The position numbers and the translations under genes are program-made. Below, one piece after another: positions 9,702-18,372 of a DNA stretch of 64,000 nt; position 1 is the stretch's first letter; every line of letters begins with the position of its first letter. The notes beneath the pieces were generated by a model that did not search any database, had not been told where the DNA came from, and saw only the letters and a program-made list of their open reading frames with translations. Source of the stretch: Sulfurospirillum multivorans DSM 12446 (GTDB taxonomy: Bacteria; Campylobacterota; Campylobacteria; Campylobacterales; Sulfurospirillaceae); assembly GCF_000568815.1 (NCBI RefSeq), contig NZ_CP007201.1:1869654-1933653 (forward strand), in the 5' to 3' direction.

Positions 9702-12266
9702 TTCTGGCGGTGTTGGCTTTCCAAAGAAATACCCTTGGAAATAGTGACACCCCATGGCTTTGAGTCTTTCAAACTGCTCTTCGCTCTCAACACCTTCAGC
9801 GATCACTTCCATATTGAAATTTTTACCAATAGAGATGATCGTCTCTACAATCAAAGCATCACTGCGATCGGTGAGAAAATCCCGAATAAACGATTGATCA
9901 ATTTTAAGCTCATCCACATTCAGATGCTTTAAATACTGCAAACTCGAATATCCTGTTCCAAAATCGTCCAAAGAGAGGGAGACACCTAAGGCTTTGAGTG
10001 CTTGTATCTTCACAAGTGCTTTAGCACTATCTCCAATCAAAAGGCTCTCCGTAAGCTCCAAACGAATCAACGAAGGCTCAATCGCTGTCTCGTTTAATAC
10101 GCTCTCCACCACGTGGACAAAATCTTCGCGCTCAAACTGCTTGGTGCTGACATTGATGGAGACGCGCCATTGTGACTTTTGGGCATCTTTTTCCCAGCGT
10201 TTCACTTGCATCATCGCTTCGCGTAAAACCCACTGCCCTAGGGGTACAATCAGACCTGATTCTTCACATAAGGGAATAAACTGCCCAGGAGGAATCAGCT
10301 CTCCTGTAGCTTTTTTCAAACGAATCAGTGCCTCAACGCCGATAACATGCGCGTTTTGGTCAACTTGAGGTTGATAATAGAGTAAAAACTGTTTCGAATC
10401 AATTGCGTCTCTGAGTTGTTGGAGCATAGAAGATTTTTCTTCCATGACTTTTTGGATGTAAGGATCAAAAAAGCGAATCGTGTTACGTCCATCACTTTTA
10501 GCCGTATACATCGCACTATCGGCGTGACTCAGTAACTCCTCAGCACTCTCGTTCCCATCAAAAAGCCCAATGCCAATACTCACTGTCATATAAAAAGGAT
10601 GCCCATCAATGATAAAAGGCTCTTTGGTCGCCAACAAAATTTGCAACGCAATTGCTTCGGCTCTCTTAGCGGCTTCTTCAAGGACATTGCCTAGATTGGG
10701 AAGGAGTAGCGCAAACTCATCACCTCCAAAGCGTGCAATACTATTGTTCTCCTTCGTATAAGACTCCAACCTCTGCGCCATCATCACCAAGAGTTTATCG
10801 CCTGTTTCATGACCTTTGAGATCATTGATGGATTTAAAATTATCCAAATCCATAAAAAGAAGCGCCCCAAAAAGGACGTTCAGTTTATTTGTAGCAATAC
10901 AAAGCCTCATTTGCTCGATTAAGAGAGCTTTATTGGCAAGATGCGTCAGCGAATCATAATACGAGAGTTTTAAAATGCTCTCTTTTTGCATAAAGGAATT
11001 AATAGCAAACCCAATATCACCGGCTAACTCCTCGATCATAGAGCGCTCTTCGGAACTAAATCCTTCTGGAATGGTGGTGCAAATGCTCAAAACCCCTAAC
11101 GCCGTAAGGGTAAATCGATCGCTTTTCAGTGCCGTAACATAGGCTTCACTCACGTGATGACGACGCATGGTTTCTTGGCAGCTTTCAGGGACATCTTCAC
11201 TCGCTCTGGTGATGATACGAAATCCACCATTGCTAAAAACAGCCTCTTCCATGGCATTAATCTCATGCTCTTCATCAAAGCCTCGTGACTCTTTTACATG
11301 TAAATCACCGTTCTCATACAACGCGATTTTAACATGGGCAAAAGAGTCATTGGCAAAAAGGCACAACGCTGTTTCATAAAGTAACTCTTCGAGTGTTTGA
11401 GTGGTAATAAGAATTTGGTTACTATCGGCAACCGTGCGTAAAACAGAATAGAGATGTTGCTGATGAGTGTATGCTTTTTCAAGTTCAGCACTTTTTTGAA
11501 CCAATGTTTTTGTACGCTCAATGACCAACCCTTCAAGCTCTCTTTTTTGTTCAACATCGCGCTTGGTAAGCTCTCGAATTGCAATATACATTAAAACGAG
11601 CAAGGAAAACATAACCAAGGAGCTAAAAAGTACCTCCTTCAAAAAAAAAGAAAATACTTCATCAAACAGAATGTTTTTAGGAATTTTTATACTCGTAAGC
11701 CCTCTTACTTCATTCAATTTATACCCATACGCATTTTCATAGCGATTGGCAATATAAGGTAACACTTCACTCTTCTGTCCATGACACACCAAACAATACG
11801 CTTGAATCCGAAGAGGTGATGCAAAAAAGAAAAACTCTTTATCACCATCTTTAATCAGCGCTATACTCTCGTTTTTATCGGGGTTTTGATTGAAATAAGT
11901 AATGGCGTTTGTCTCAAGCGCATCCGCTTGGTTAATCGCATTTCGTGGACGATCCGAAACATTGTGCATGCGAATGCCTTGCGTCGAGCGTTTCAAAAAC
12001 TCCTCACTGATATGAGAAGAGGCATGGGCAGGTAGAAATCCAATCGTAGAATCGTTAAGATCAATCCCACTTTCTAAAAATTGTTGATGATACACATAGC
12101 GCATAGATGTAAAGTAGTCTTGAAGGGTTTTTGCTTTGGAGTAAGCACGCATCTGCGCTAAATTTTCAGCTTGATGATAGAGAAAAAAGACGATAAGCGT
12201 ATTGGCACATAAGACACAAAAAGCAATAATCCAAAAAAGACGTTTGCTAAGATTGAGCTGTCTCAT
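9687..12266 (-). CDS. Membrane GGDEF/EAL protein with a CxxCH-bearing periplasmic sensor
   Basis: The 859-residue protein has a transmembrane segment at residues 10-31 and a periplasmic DUF3365/Tll0287-like sensor region with CLVCH at 158-162, a c-type haem attachment motif. A second membrane segment lies at about 205-230, then a coiled linker and a GAF-like domain (about 270-410). The GGDEF domain has an intact ARFGGDEFALLLP, and the EAL domain has EALIRLKK and DDFGTGYSSLQ. Both catalytic motifs are present, so it may make or break cyclic di-GMP in response to redox or gas ligands. It is a single gene with its own upstream region. Confidence 0.88.
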   Translation of the reverse strand: MRQLNLSKRLFWIIAFCVLCANTLIVFFLYHQAENLAQMRAYSKAKTLQDYFTSMRYVYHQQFLESGIDLNDSTIGFLPAHASSHISEEFLKRSTQGIRMHNVSDRPRNAINQADALETNAITYFNQNPDKNESIALIKDGDKEFFFFASPLRIQAYCLVCHGQKSEVLPYIANRYENAYGYKLNEVRGLTSIKIPKNILFDEVFSFFLKEVLFSSLVMFSLLVLMYIAIRELTKRDVEQKRELEGLVIERTKTLVQKSAELEKAYTHQQHLYSVLRTVADSNQILITTQTLEELLYETALCLFANDSFAHVKIALYENGDLHVKESRGFDEEHEINAMEEAVFSNGGFRIITRASEDVPESCQETMRRHHVSEAYVTALKSDRFTLTALGVLSICTTIPEGFSSEERSMIEELAGDIGFAINSFMQKESILKLSYYDSLTHLANKALLIEQMRLCIATNKLNVLFGALLFMDLDNFKSINDLKGHETGDKLLVMMAQRLESYTKENNSIARFGGDEFALLLPNLGNVLEEAAKRAEAIALQILLATKEPFIIDGHPFYMTVSIGIGLFDGNESAEELLSHADSAMYTAKSDGRNTIRFFDPYIQKVMEEKSSMLQQLRDAIDSKQFLLYYQPQVDQNAHVIGVEALIRLKKATGELIPPGQFIPLCEESGLIVPLGQWVLREAMMQVKRWEKDAQKSQWRVSINVSTKQFEREDFVHVVESVLNETAIEPSLIRLELTESLLIGDSAKALVKIQALKALGVSLSLDDFGTGYSSLQYLKHLNVDELKIDQSFIRDFLTDRSDALIVETIISIGKNFNMEVIAEGVESEEQFERLKAMGCHYFQGYFFGKPTPPENLYM

Positions 12267-12317
12267 GCAAATCCCCCTATTGCTCCATTACAAGACTTTC
12301 TTAGATTGTAATATCTC

Positions 12318-13505
12318 TTAACTTAAAGTGTCTTGTATCTTTTGAGGCATACTGTGTAAGTAAAGATACCCTACGATTCCTGAGAGAAACGAGCCCAATA
12401 AAATGGCTAATTTATCAGCATAATGGAACAAATCCGTATCATTGTAAGCTAAGGAGTTAACAAAAAGGCTCATCGTAAAACCAATGCCTGTGAGAATGGC
12501 TACACCATATAGCTGCTTAAAATTACTACCTGTAGGTAAAGAGGCAAACCCGAGTTTAATCGCAAGAAAACTAAAGCCAAAAACACCCACTTGCTTACCC
12601 AGGAAAAGCCCTAAAATAACGCCCAAAGAGACATCAGAAGCAATAGCAGAAGGGGCAAGATCTTTAAGATCCACACCCGCATTTACAAAAGCAAAAAGAG
12701 GCAAAATAAAGAAAGCAACCCAGTAATGTAGGTCATGTTCCATCTCTTTAAGCATTGAGAAATGCTCACCTTTTCGCGTTGTCGAATACAGAGGAATACA
12801 AAATGCCAACACAACCCCCGCAATGGTGGCATGAACTCCTGATTTTAAAACACTAATCCACAGCACAATACCGACTAAAATATAGGCGGCTTTTTTGATG
12901 ACTTTTAACTGATTCATTCCCACTAAAACGACAATGGAACCTAAAGCAATGCTAATCGATACGAATGATAAATCACTGGTATAAAAGAGCGCAATAATCA
13001 CAATCGCACCTAAATCATCAATAATAGCAAGTGCCATTAAAAAGATTTTTAAAGAGACAGGAACACGGTTTCCGAGTAAAGAGAGAATACCCAAAGCAAA
13101 CGCAATATCGGTTGCCGTTGGAATCGCCCACCCATTCATAGCAAACGCATCTGTATGGTTAAAAAATGTAAAAACAAGCGCAGGAATGATCATACCACCC
13201 AGTGCTGCAATGGCGGGCAAAGCTATCTGGCTTTTAGATGAAAGTTCACCTTCTAAGACTTCGCGTTTGACTTCAAGACCTATTAGGAAAAAGAAAATCG
13301 CCATTAAACCATCATTCACCCATAAAAGCAGTGGCTTAGCAATGCCAAATGTTCCGATACTGATATGCACAGGCGTATGAAGAAAATGGGTATAGGCGTC
13401 GGTTAAAAAACTATTTTGAAGAAGCAGCGCTAAAAGTGTTACCGCAATGAGAAGAATGCCAGAAGAGGACTCTTTTTTAATAAACTCTTCTATCGTTGAA
13501 AACAT
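12318..13505 (-). CDS. nhaA: Na+/H+ antiporter NhaA
   Basis: The 395-residue polytopic protein has about 12 membrane helices. The NhaA signatures are visible: NGWAIPTATDIAFALGIL and LAIIDDLGAIVIIALFY, which contain the acidic ion-binding pair (the DD in AIIDDLG), and TGIGFTMSLFVNSLA near the C-terminus. It expels sodium in exchange for protons. It is not clearly in an operon; the spacers to both neighbours are about 50-60 bp, and the downstream neighbour is the GGDEF/EAL gene on the same strand. Confidence 0.96.
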   Translation of the reverse strand: MFSTIEEFIKKESSSGILLIAVTLLALLLQNSFLTDAYTHFLHTPVHISIGTFGIAKPLLLWVNDGLMAIFFFLIGLEVKREVLEGELSSKSQIALPAIAALGGMIIPALVFTFFNHTDAFAMNGWAIPTATDIAFALGILSLLGNRVPVSLKIFLMALAIIDDLGAIVIIALFYTSDLSFVSISIALGSIVVLVGMNQLKVIKKAAYILVGIVLWISVLKSGVHATIAGVVLAFCIPLYSTTRKGEHFSMLKEMEHDLHYWVAFFILPLFAFVNAGVDLKDLAPSAIASDVSLGVILGLFLGKQVGVFGFSFLAIKLGFASLPTGSNFKQLYGVAILTGIGFTMSLFVNSLAYNDTDLFHYADKLAILLGSFLSGIVGYLYLHSMPQKIQDTLS

Positions 13506-13568
13506 AATGACCCCTTTGTGTTGCTCTTTTTATCGTAGCATACAGAGGTAAACAGTTTATAAATACCC

Positions 13569-14906
13569 TTATTTCCCAAGGCAAAAATTGCTAAACATCT
13601 TCTCTAAAATCTCATCACGATCAAACGCTGTGGTGATCGAAGAGATGTGCTGGATCGCTGCATTGATGTGAAAAGCAAAGAGTTCTAACTCGCCCTCACC
13701 TAAAAGAGTGTAGGAACTTTGCACGTTTTCATGCGTATTTTTAACGGCATCAATTTGACGAGTAGAGGTCAGCATCAGGCTGTCTTCAACCGTTGTTTGA
13801 TCTAAGATTGTTTGTAATTTTTGGGTCAGTTCGTAGCTATCATTTTGACACGAAAGGGCTATGAAATCTCCGTTTAAATGGCTGGTTTCAAAGTGATTGG
13901 GAAGATCAATTTTATTCAAAACCATCACAATCTGTTTTGAAGCACTGTAGGTTTGAAGCAATGCGAGCATTGTTTCATCTTCATGATCATAGGGCGTACT
14001 GTTATCAAACAGTGCGATCACGATTTCGGCCTCTTCAATCGCTGCGATGGAACGTTCAATGCCAATCTTCTCAATCGTATCGTGTGCTTGTCTGATGCCC
14101 GCTGTATCGACAATGCGCACCAAATGTGACCCTATACGAAGCTCTTCTTCAATTGTATCGCGTGTCGTTCCAGCAATGTCACTGATGATCGCTCTATCGT
14201 AACTCAGAAGCGTGTTTAAAAGCGAACTTTTACCGACATTAGGCTTACCCACAATCGCGATTTTAAAGCCTTGCATCAAGCCTTGACGTCTTTGACTGCT
14301 CTCATAGGTTTTGAAAAGCTCTTTAGCTAATGTATCTAATTTAACTTTGATTTTCTCGATCATATCTAAGGGCAAATCTTCTTCCGCATAGTCAATATTC
14401 ACTTCCACAAAGGCAAGAATTTCTATCAATAACTCTCTTACATGTAAAACAAAATGACGAAGTTCGCCTTTGAGCTGGCGCGTCAGCATCTTAGCCGCGT
14501 CCACACTTTTGGTCTCGATCAGTGCGGCAATCGCTTCGGCTTCAGAGAGATCAATGCGTCCATTCAAAAAAGCACGTTTAGAAAATTCACCTGGATTGGC
14601 AAGTCGTGCCCCATGATGAAGCAATGTCTCTAAAACAATCCCCGCCACCACACTACCACCATGGCATTGAAACTCCACAACATCTTCAGCCGTAAAGCTA
14701 TGTGGTGCTTTGAAGTAAATGACAATCGCTTGATCAATGGCATCATCCTGTGCGTCATGCAAAAACGTTAGGGTAGCAAGGCGAGGCTCAAAGTTTTTTT
14801 TATGGGAGAGTTTAAGCGCCAAAGCAAGGGCATTGGGTCCACTGACGCGAACAATCGCGATGGAACCAACCCCTGCACTGGTGGCAATAGCAGCAATCGT
14901 ATCTAT
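13569..14906 (-). CDS. mnmE: tRNA modification GTPase MnmE with apparent ATA start codon
   Basis: With MnmG this makes the aminomethyl uridine at tRNA wobble position 34. The N-terminal formyl-THF domain begins DTIAAIATSAGVGSIAIVRV. The G domain has GKPNVGKSSLLN, the DIAGTTRDT switch, DTAGI and NKID. The C-terminus ends in the essential CxGK motif (FCLGK). The conserved N-terminus has no ATG, GTG or TTG; the first possible codon matching the family start is ATA at 14906, after an AGGA site and overlapping the jag stop (ATAG). A TTG at 14822 would delete about 28 conserved residues. Total length 445, normal for the family. Confidence 0.93.
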   Translation of the reverse strand: MDTIAAIATSAGVGSIAIVRVSGPNALALALKLSHKKNFEPRLATLTFLHDAQDDAIDQAIVIYFKAPHSFTAEDVVEFQCHGGSVVAGIVLETLLHHGARLANPGEFSKRAFLNGRIDLSEAEAIAALIETKSVDAAKMLTRQLKGELRHFVLHVRELLIEILAFVEVNIDYAEEDLPLDMIEKIKVKLDTLAKELFKTYESSQRRQGLMQGFKIAIVGKPNVGKSSLLNTLLSYDRAIISDIAGTTRDTIEEELRIGSHLVRIVDTAGIRQAHDTIEKIGIERSIAAIEEAEIVIALFDNSTPYDHEDETMLALLQTYSASKQIVMVLNKIDLPNHFETSHLNGDFIALSCQNDSYELTQKLQTILDQTTVEDSLMLTSTRQIDAVKNTHENVQSSYTLLGEGELELFAFHINAAIQHISSITTAFDRDEILEKMFSNFCLGK

Positions 14907-15880
14907 GCGTTTTTCCTATTAAAATCATTGACAACGATAAATTTACCGCCATCTTTACCTGATTTAATCCCAACGTATTTTTCAGGAAATTCACCACGTA
15001 ACGCTTCAAGCGCGATCTTAATCAAAACACCATCTAAAATTTTGGTTTGCCCTTTGCCGCTGTTTCGAATACGCTCAATCACAGGAATAAGATATTTTTC
15101 GATCATCTCTTCTTGATTTTTCAAAAATTCGGCAATTTCAAGGCGAATATTTAGACCGTATTTAAGGTTAATCCAGTTGTAAAGCAAATACGAGAGTGCT
15201 TTGTAACGATACCCCTCTTTACCAATCAATAACGCAGCATCTTCACCGCTAAATTCGATTAAGATCGTATCGTCGTTGTATTTAGAAACACTAGGACTTT
15301 CCAGCGTAAAGCAGCTGTATTTAAAGAGATTTTTAATTTGTACACGCACTTTATCAATGACGTCATTGAGCTCACGCTTCTCATGGTGAAAATTTTGATC
15401 AATCGCTGTTGGTGCAATGGTATGTCTAGGCTCTTTAACAGGCATAGCTTTAGGCATTTCAACCTTTGGTTCCGCTTTGGGAGTCGCTACACTAGGGGTT
15501 TCTTTAGGAGGAAGTGGCTCTGAGCGTTTAGGCTCAGAAAATTCACTCTTAGGAAATTCCCTATTTTTATTCTTATTGCGTCTATTTTTTGGACGACGAT
15601 TGCGATCTCTTCGCTGGTCATCATCACTGAGCGCCGTTTCGACCTCACGACTCTCTTCTTTACGTGGAGGTGCCACGAACTCTTTGCGTTCGCGCTCTTC
15701 TCTAAAAGGCTTAGAACCTTTACGCTGCACTTCGATAATGGCACTCTTTTTAAAAAGCCCAAGAAATCCGCTTGAGCCATTTTGAATAATATTAATCTCT
15801 AAATCGACGACCGAACAAGACAACTCACTCGCGGCTTTGGAGTAAGCTTCTTGGAGTGTTGCTGCTTCTACTTTGATCAT
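14903..15880 (-). CDS. jag: Jag/SpoIIIJ-associated RNA-binding protein (KhpB-like)
   Basis: The 325-residue protein has an N-terminal Jag_N domain (MIKVEAATLQEAYSKAASEL), a long charged, low-complexity linker (about residues 65-165) rich in Arg, Lys, Glu and Pro, and a KH-type domain with IGKEGYRYKALSYLLYNWIN. The C-terminal R3H-like end (VVNDFNRKNA) is short. It overlaps yidC by 4 bp and mnmE by a few bases, so all three are probably translated as a coupled set. It is inferred to bind RNA near the membrane insertion machinery. Confidence 0.88.
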   Translation of the reverse strand: MIKVEAATLQEAYSKAASELSCSVVDLEINIIQNGSSGFLGLFKKSAIIEVQRKGSKPFREERERKEFVAPPRKEESREVETALSDDDQRRDRNRRPKNRRNKNKNREFPKSEFSEPKRSEPLPPKETPSVATPKAEPKVEMPKAMPVKEPRHTIAPTAIDQNFHHEKRELNDVIDKVRVQIKNLFKYSCFTLESPSVSKYNDDTILIEFSGEDAALLIGKEGYRYKALSYLLYNWINLKYGLNIRLEIAEFLKNQEEMIEKYLIPVIERIRNSGKGQTKILDGVLIKIALEALRGEFPEKYVGIKSGKDGGKFIVVNDFNRKNA

Positions 15881-17463
15881 TTCTCGACCTTTGGTTCTTC
15901 ATGTTTTTTGGCAAAAAGTTTATTAACATAAAACTGTTGTACGATAGAGGCTACGTTATTGGTAAACCAGTAAAGGGTTAGACCTGCAGGGAACGTTACA
16001 AAGAAGAATGTAAAGATAAGGGGTAAAAACTTCATAATCTTCTCTTGCATTGGATCGGTAAAGGTTGTGGGTGTAATGCGTTGGTGTAAAAACATCGTAA
16101 TACCCATCAAAATTGGAAGAATAAAATAAGGATCTTTGATCGCTAGATCTTGTACCCATAAAATCCACTCAGCACCTTTAAGCTCAATCGCATTTTGTAA
16201 AACACGGTACACTGCGAAGAATACAGGAATTTGCAAAAGAATCGGCAAACATCCGCCCATTGGATTCGCACCGTTTTTCTTATAAAGTTCCATCATATGC
16301 GTATTGAGTTTTTGCTTATCATCACCATATTTTTTCTGTAACTCTTTGACTTTTGGCGCAAGCTCTTTGAGCTTGTTCATCGAAACCATACCTTTGTACG
16401 TCAAAGGATAGAGCACTAAACGAACGATAATCGTCATACCTACAATTGCCCAACCCCAGTTACCAAAAATACCATGAAGGAATGCAAGCAGTGAGAAGAG
16501 TGGTTTTGAGATAAACGTAAAGAAACCGTACTCAATAACATCCGTCAGTTCAGGGTTAATCGCATGAAGCTTGATATGCTCTTTGGGTCCTAGGTAACCA
16601 CTGAGTTTAAAATCGTCATTGCCTTTGACAAATAAAAGAGGATCTTTATCTTTGCCCACAGAGACAACACTCTCTAAGCCTTTGTCTAACTCATAAAAAA
16701 ACGTCGTGTAGTATTTATCCGCACCTGCTACGATTTTAGCATTTGCAAAATGCTCATCGCCTTTTGCACTACCATCATCAATCGTCTTAATACTGCCATC
16801 TGCTTTTTTAATCAATGCGCCATGGAAGGTATAACTATCAACCGCAAGGCTTGGTCTAAAACCAGGAGAGATGAAGTACTCTTTTGGCGTTGAAAGCTTT
16901 ACATGTAAATCATATCTGCCTGATGGAAAGAAGGTAATCGTTTTTGTCACAACAACATTACTGAGTGTTTGTGTTAAAACAATACTACCACCATTTTCAT
17001 TCACATCGACAGTATCTTTGTCTGCGCTGTACGACATAACAAACGCATCTTCGTTAACAGCTTTGTCACTAAATCGAATTTCAAGGGGTAAAAGTACTTG
17101 AGAAGCATCGATAAGCTGAAAACGCCCACCGTTATCGTCTTTATATTTGCCCTCTTCAAGATAAAACTTTGCAATTCTGCCAAGTCTGTCGATCTGAACC
17201 TCATACCCTGCCGCTTTAATCGTTGCAATCGTCTCGCCCAATTTTGATGGGCTCGTAGGCGCACCTGCAATATCAACGCTGCTGGCAGATTTTACATCAG
17301 CAGGTGCACTAGTTGTAGTGGTTGGCGTTGCATTTTGTTCAAGTGAAGTGGTTTCAATCGGAGGATTTTTGGGGATAAAAAAATGATCATACAGAGCAAA
17401 AAATAAAAATGATAGTACAGTGGCAAGTATAATGCGCATCTGAGGAGTAAGTTTATCTGTCAC
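15877..17463 (-). CDS. yidC: Membrane protein insertase YidC
   Basis: The 528-residue protein has an N-terminal membrane anchor (residues 8-25), a large periplasmic beta domain (about 60-320) and the conserved C-terminal insertase core with five helices. Core signatures are YPLTYKGMVSMNKLKELAPK, NPMGGCLPILLQIPVFFA and LTLYWFTNNVASIVQQFYV. It inserts proteins into the inner membrane with or without SecYEG. It overlaps jag and lies 10 bp after yidD. Confidence 0.96.
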   Translation of the reverse strand: MTDKLTPQMRIILATVLSFLFFALYDHFFIPKNPPIETTSLEQNATPTTTTSAPADVKSASSVDIAGAPTSPSKLGETIATIKAAGYEVQIDRLGRIAKFYLEEGKYKDDNGGRFQLIDASQVLLPLEIRFSDKAVNEDAFVMSYSADKDTVDVNENGGSIVLTQTLSNVVVTKTITFFPSGRYDLHVKLSTPKEYFISPGFRPSLAVDSYTFHGALIKKADGSIKTIDDGSAKGDEHFANAKIVAGADKYYTTFFYELDKGLESVVSVGKDKDPLLFVKGNDDFKLSGYLGPKEHIKLHAINPELTDVIEYGFFTFISKPLFSLLAFLHGIFGNWGWAIVGMTIIVRLVLYPLTYKGMVSMNKLKELAPKVKELQKKYGDDKQKLNTHMMELYKKNGANPMGGCLPILLQIPVFFAVYRVLQNAIELKGAEWILWVQDLAIKDPYFILPILMGITMFLHQRITPTTFTDPMQEKIMKFLPLIFTFFFVTFPAGLTLYWFTNNVASIVQQFYVNKLFAKKHEEPKVEK

Positions 17464-17473
17464 GAGATTCCCT

Positions 17474-17812
17474 TTAATTCGTTGTTTTAAAAGCTTTTAT
17501 AACATAAAAACTTTGCTTGTTTTTTGGCACAAACCAAAAAGTAATACGATGCGCGTGTGGTTGTTTGAGAGAAAGAGGAAGAGGAGATGCAAATTTTTTA
17601 GTCACGACTGGATAGTCGATTCCGCCAGCAAAAAGCTGATTACACCTCAAAATGCGTATAAAACTATAAAAGATAGCTTTTAAAAAACTATTGTGTAGAA
17701 GTTGCTCTTTCGCATATTGCGAACACGTAGGATAATACCTACAACTTCCATAGCCAATCAGTGTAAAAAACTTCTGATAAAGCTTTATCAACATCAGCGC
17801 TAAAGAGTTCAT
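17474..17812 (-). CDS. yidD: Membrane insertion efficiency factor YidD
   Basis: The 112-residue protein has the family core CRYYPTCSQYAKEQL...ILRCNQLFAGGIDYPV, with an N-terminal amphipathic helix for inner-membrane attachment. The tail beyond about residue 75 is basic and variable. Its ATG overlaps the rnpA stop as ATGA. It assists YidC-dependent insertion. Confidence 0.92.
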   Translation of the reverse strand: MNSLALMLIKLYQKFFTLIGYGSCRYYPTCSQYAKEQLLHNSFLKAIFYSFIRILRCNQLFAGGIDYPVVTKKFASPLPLSLKQPHAHRITFWFVPKNKQSFYVIKAFKTTN

Positions 17813-18147
17813 TCTTTAACACAGTTTAATTTTTTCACAGACCATAAAATGCCTTTTTTTAAAACATCATACGGAATGTGATTAATCTTCTCTTTTGCTA
17901 CAAAAACATACACGCCATTTTGTAAAGTGTGTTGAATTTCTAAAAAGATAGCCCGAAGTCTTCTTTTGGCTAAATTTCGCTTGATAGCATTACCGACTTT
18001 TTTACTTGCCGTAAAGCCAACTCTTTTTGCTGTATCGTTATTGTAAAAGACTAAGGCACCATCATAATGCCATTTTTTTGCATGGTTGTAAACGTATGAA
18101 TACTCTCTCGTTGCCTTGAGAGTTTCATAATCCTTTAAACGGCCAAT
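17809..18147 (-). CDS. rnpA: Ribonuclease P protein component, non-canonical start (probably ATT)
   Basis: This frame encodes about 112 residues with the RnpA core: [27 protein letters not shown], the basic RNR-type helix that grips the RNase P RNA and pre-tRNA leader. The frame between its upstream TAG and the core has no ATG, GTG or TTG. The best start is ATT at 18147, 9-10 bp after AAGG and inside the end of rpmH. It overlaps yidD at its 3' end. This frame is easily missed by gene finders. A sequencing indel is possible but is not needed to explain it. Confidence 0.88.
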   Translation of the reverse strand: MGRLKDYETLKATREYSYVYNHAKKWHYDGALVFYNNDTAKRVGFTASKKVGNAIKRNLAKRRLRAIFLEIQHTLQNGVYVFVAKEKINHIPYDVLKKGILWSVKKLNCVKE

Positions 18148-18269
18148 CTGCTTCTACCTTTAGCACGACGTGCTGCGATAACTTTACGTCCGCCCTTAGT
18201 TTTCATTCTAAGTCTGAAGCCGTGAGTGCGTTTTTTAGGTGTACTATGTGGCTGATACGTTCTTTTCAT
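18135..18269 (-). CDS. rpmH: Large ribosomal subunit protein bL34
   Basis: The 44-residue basic protein [20 protein letters not shown]... has the invariant bL34 pattern through [20 protein letters not shown]. It is the first gene of the minus-strand cluster rpmH-rnpA-yidD-yidC-jag-mnmE and overlaps rnpA at its end. This cluster is often beside dnaA and the origin, but dnaA is not visible here. Confidence 0.97.
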   Translation of the reverse strand: MKRTYQPHSTPKKRTHGFRLRMKTKGGRKVIAARRAKGRSRLAV

Positions 18270-18372
18270 CAAAAGTTCCTTTACCAAAAAATAATTTTAA
18301 GGTATGGATTTTACCTTAGCTTTACTTAAAATTGCATAAGCTTCGATTAAGCCCTGCCTTACATGTAAGCCT

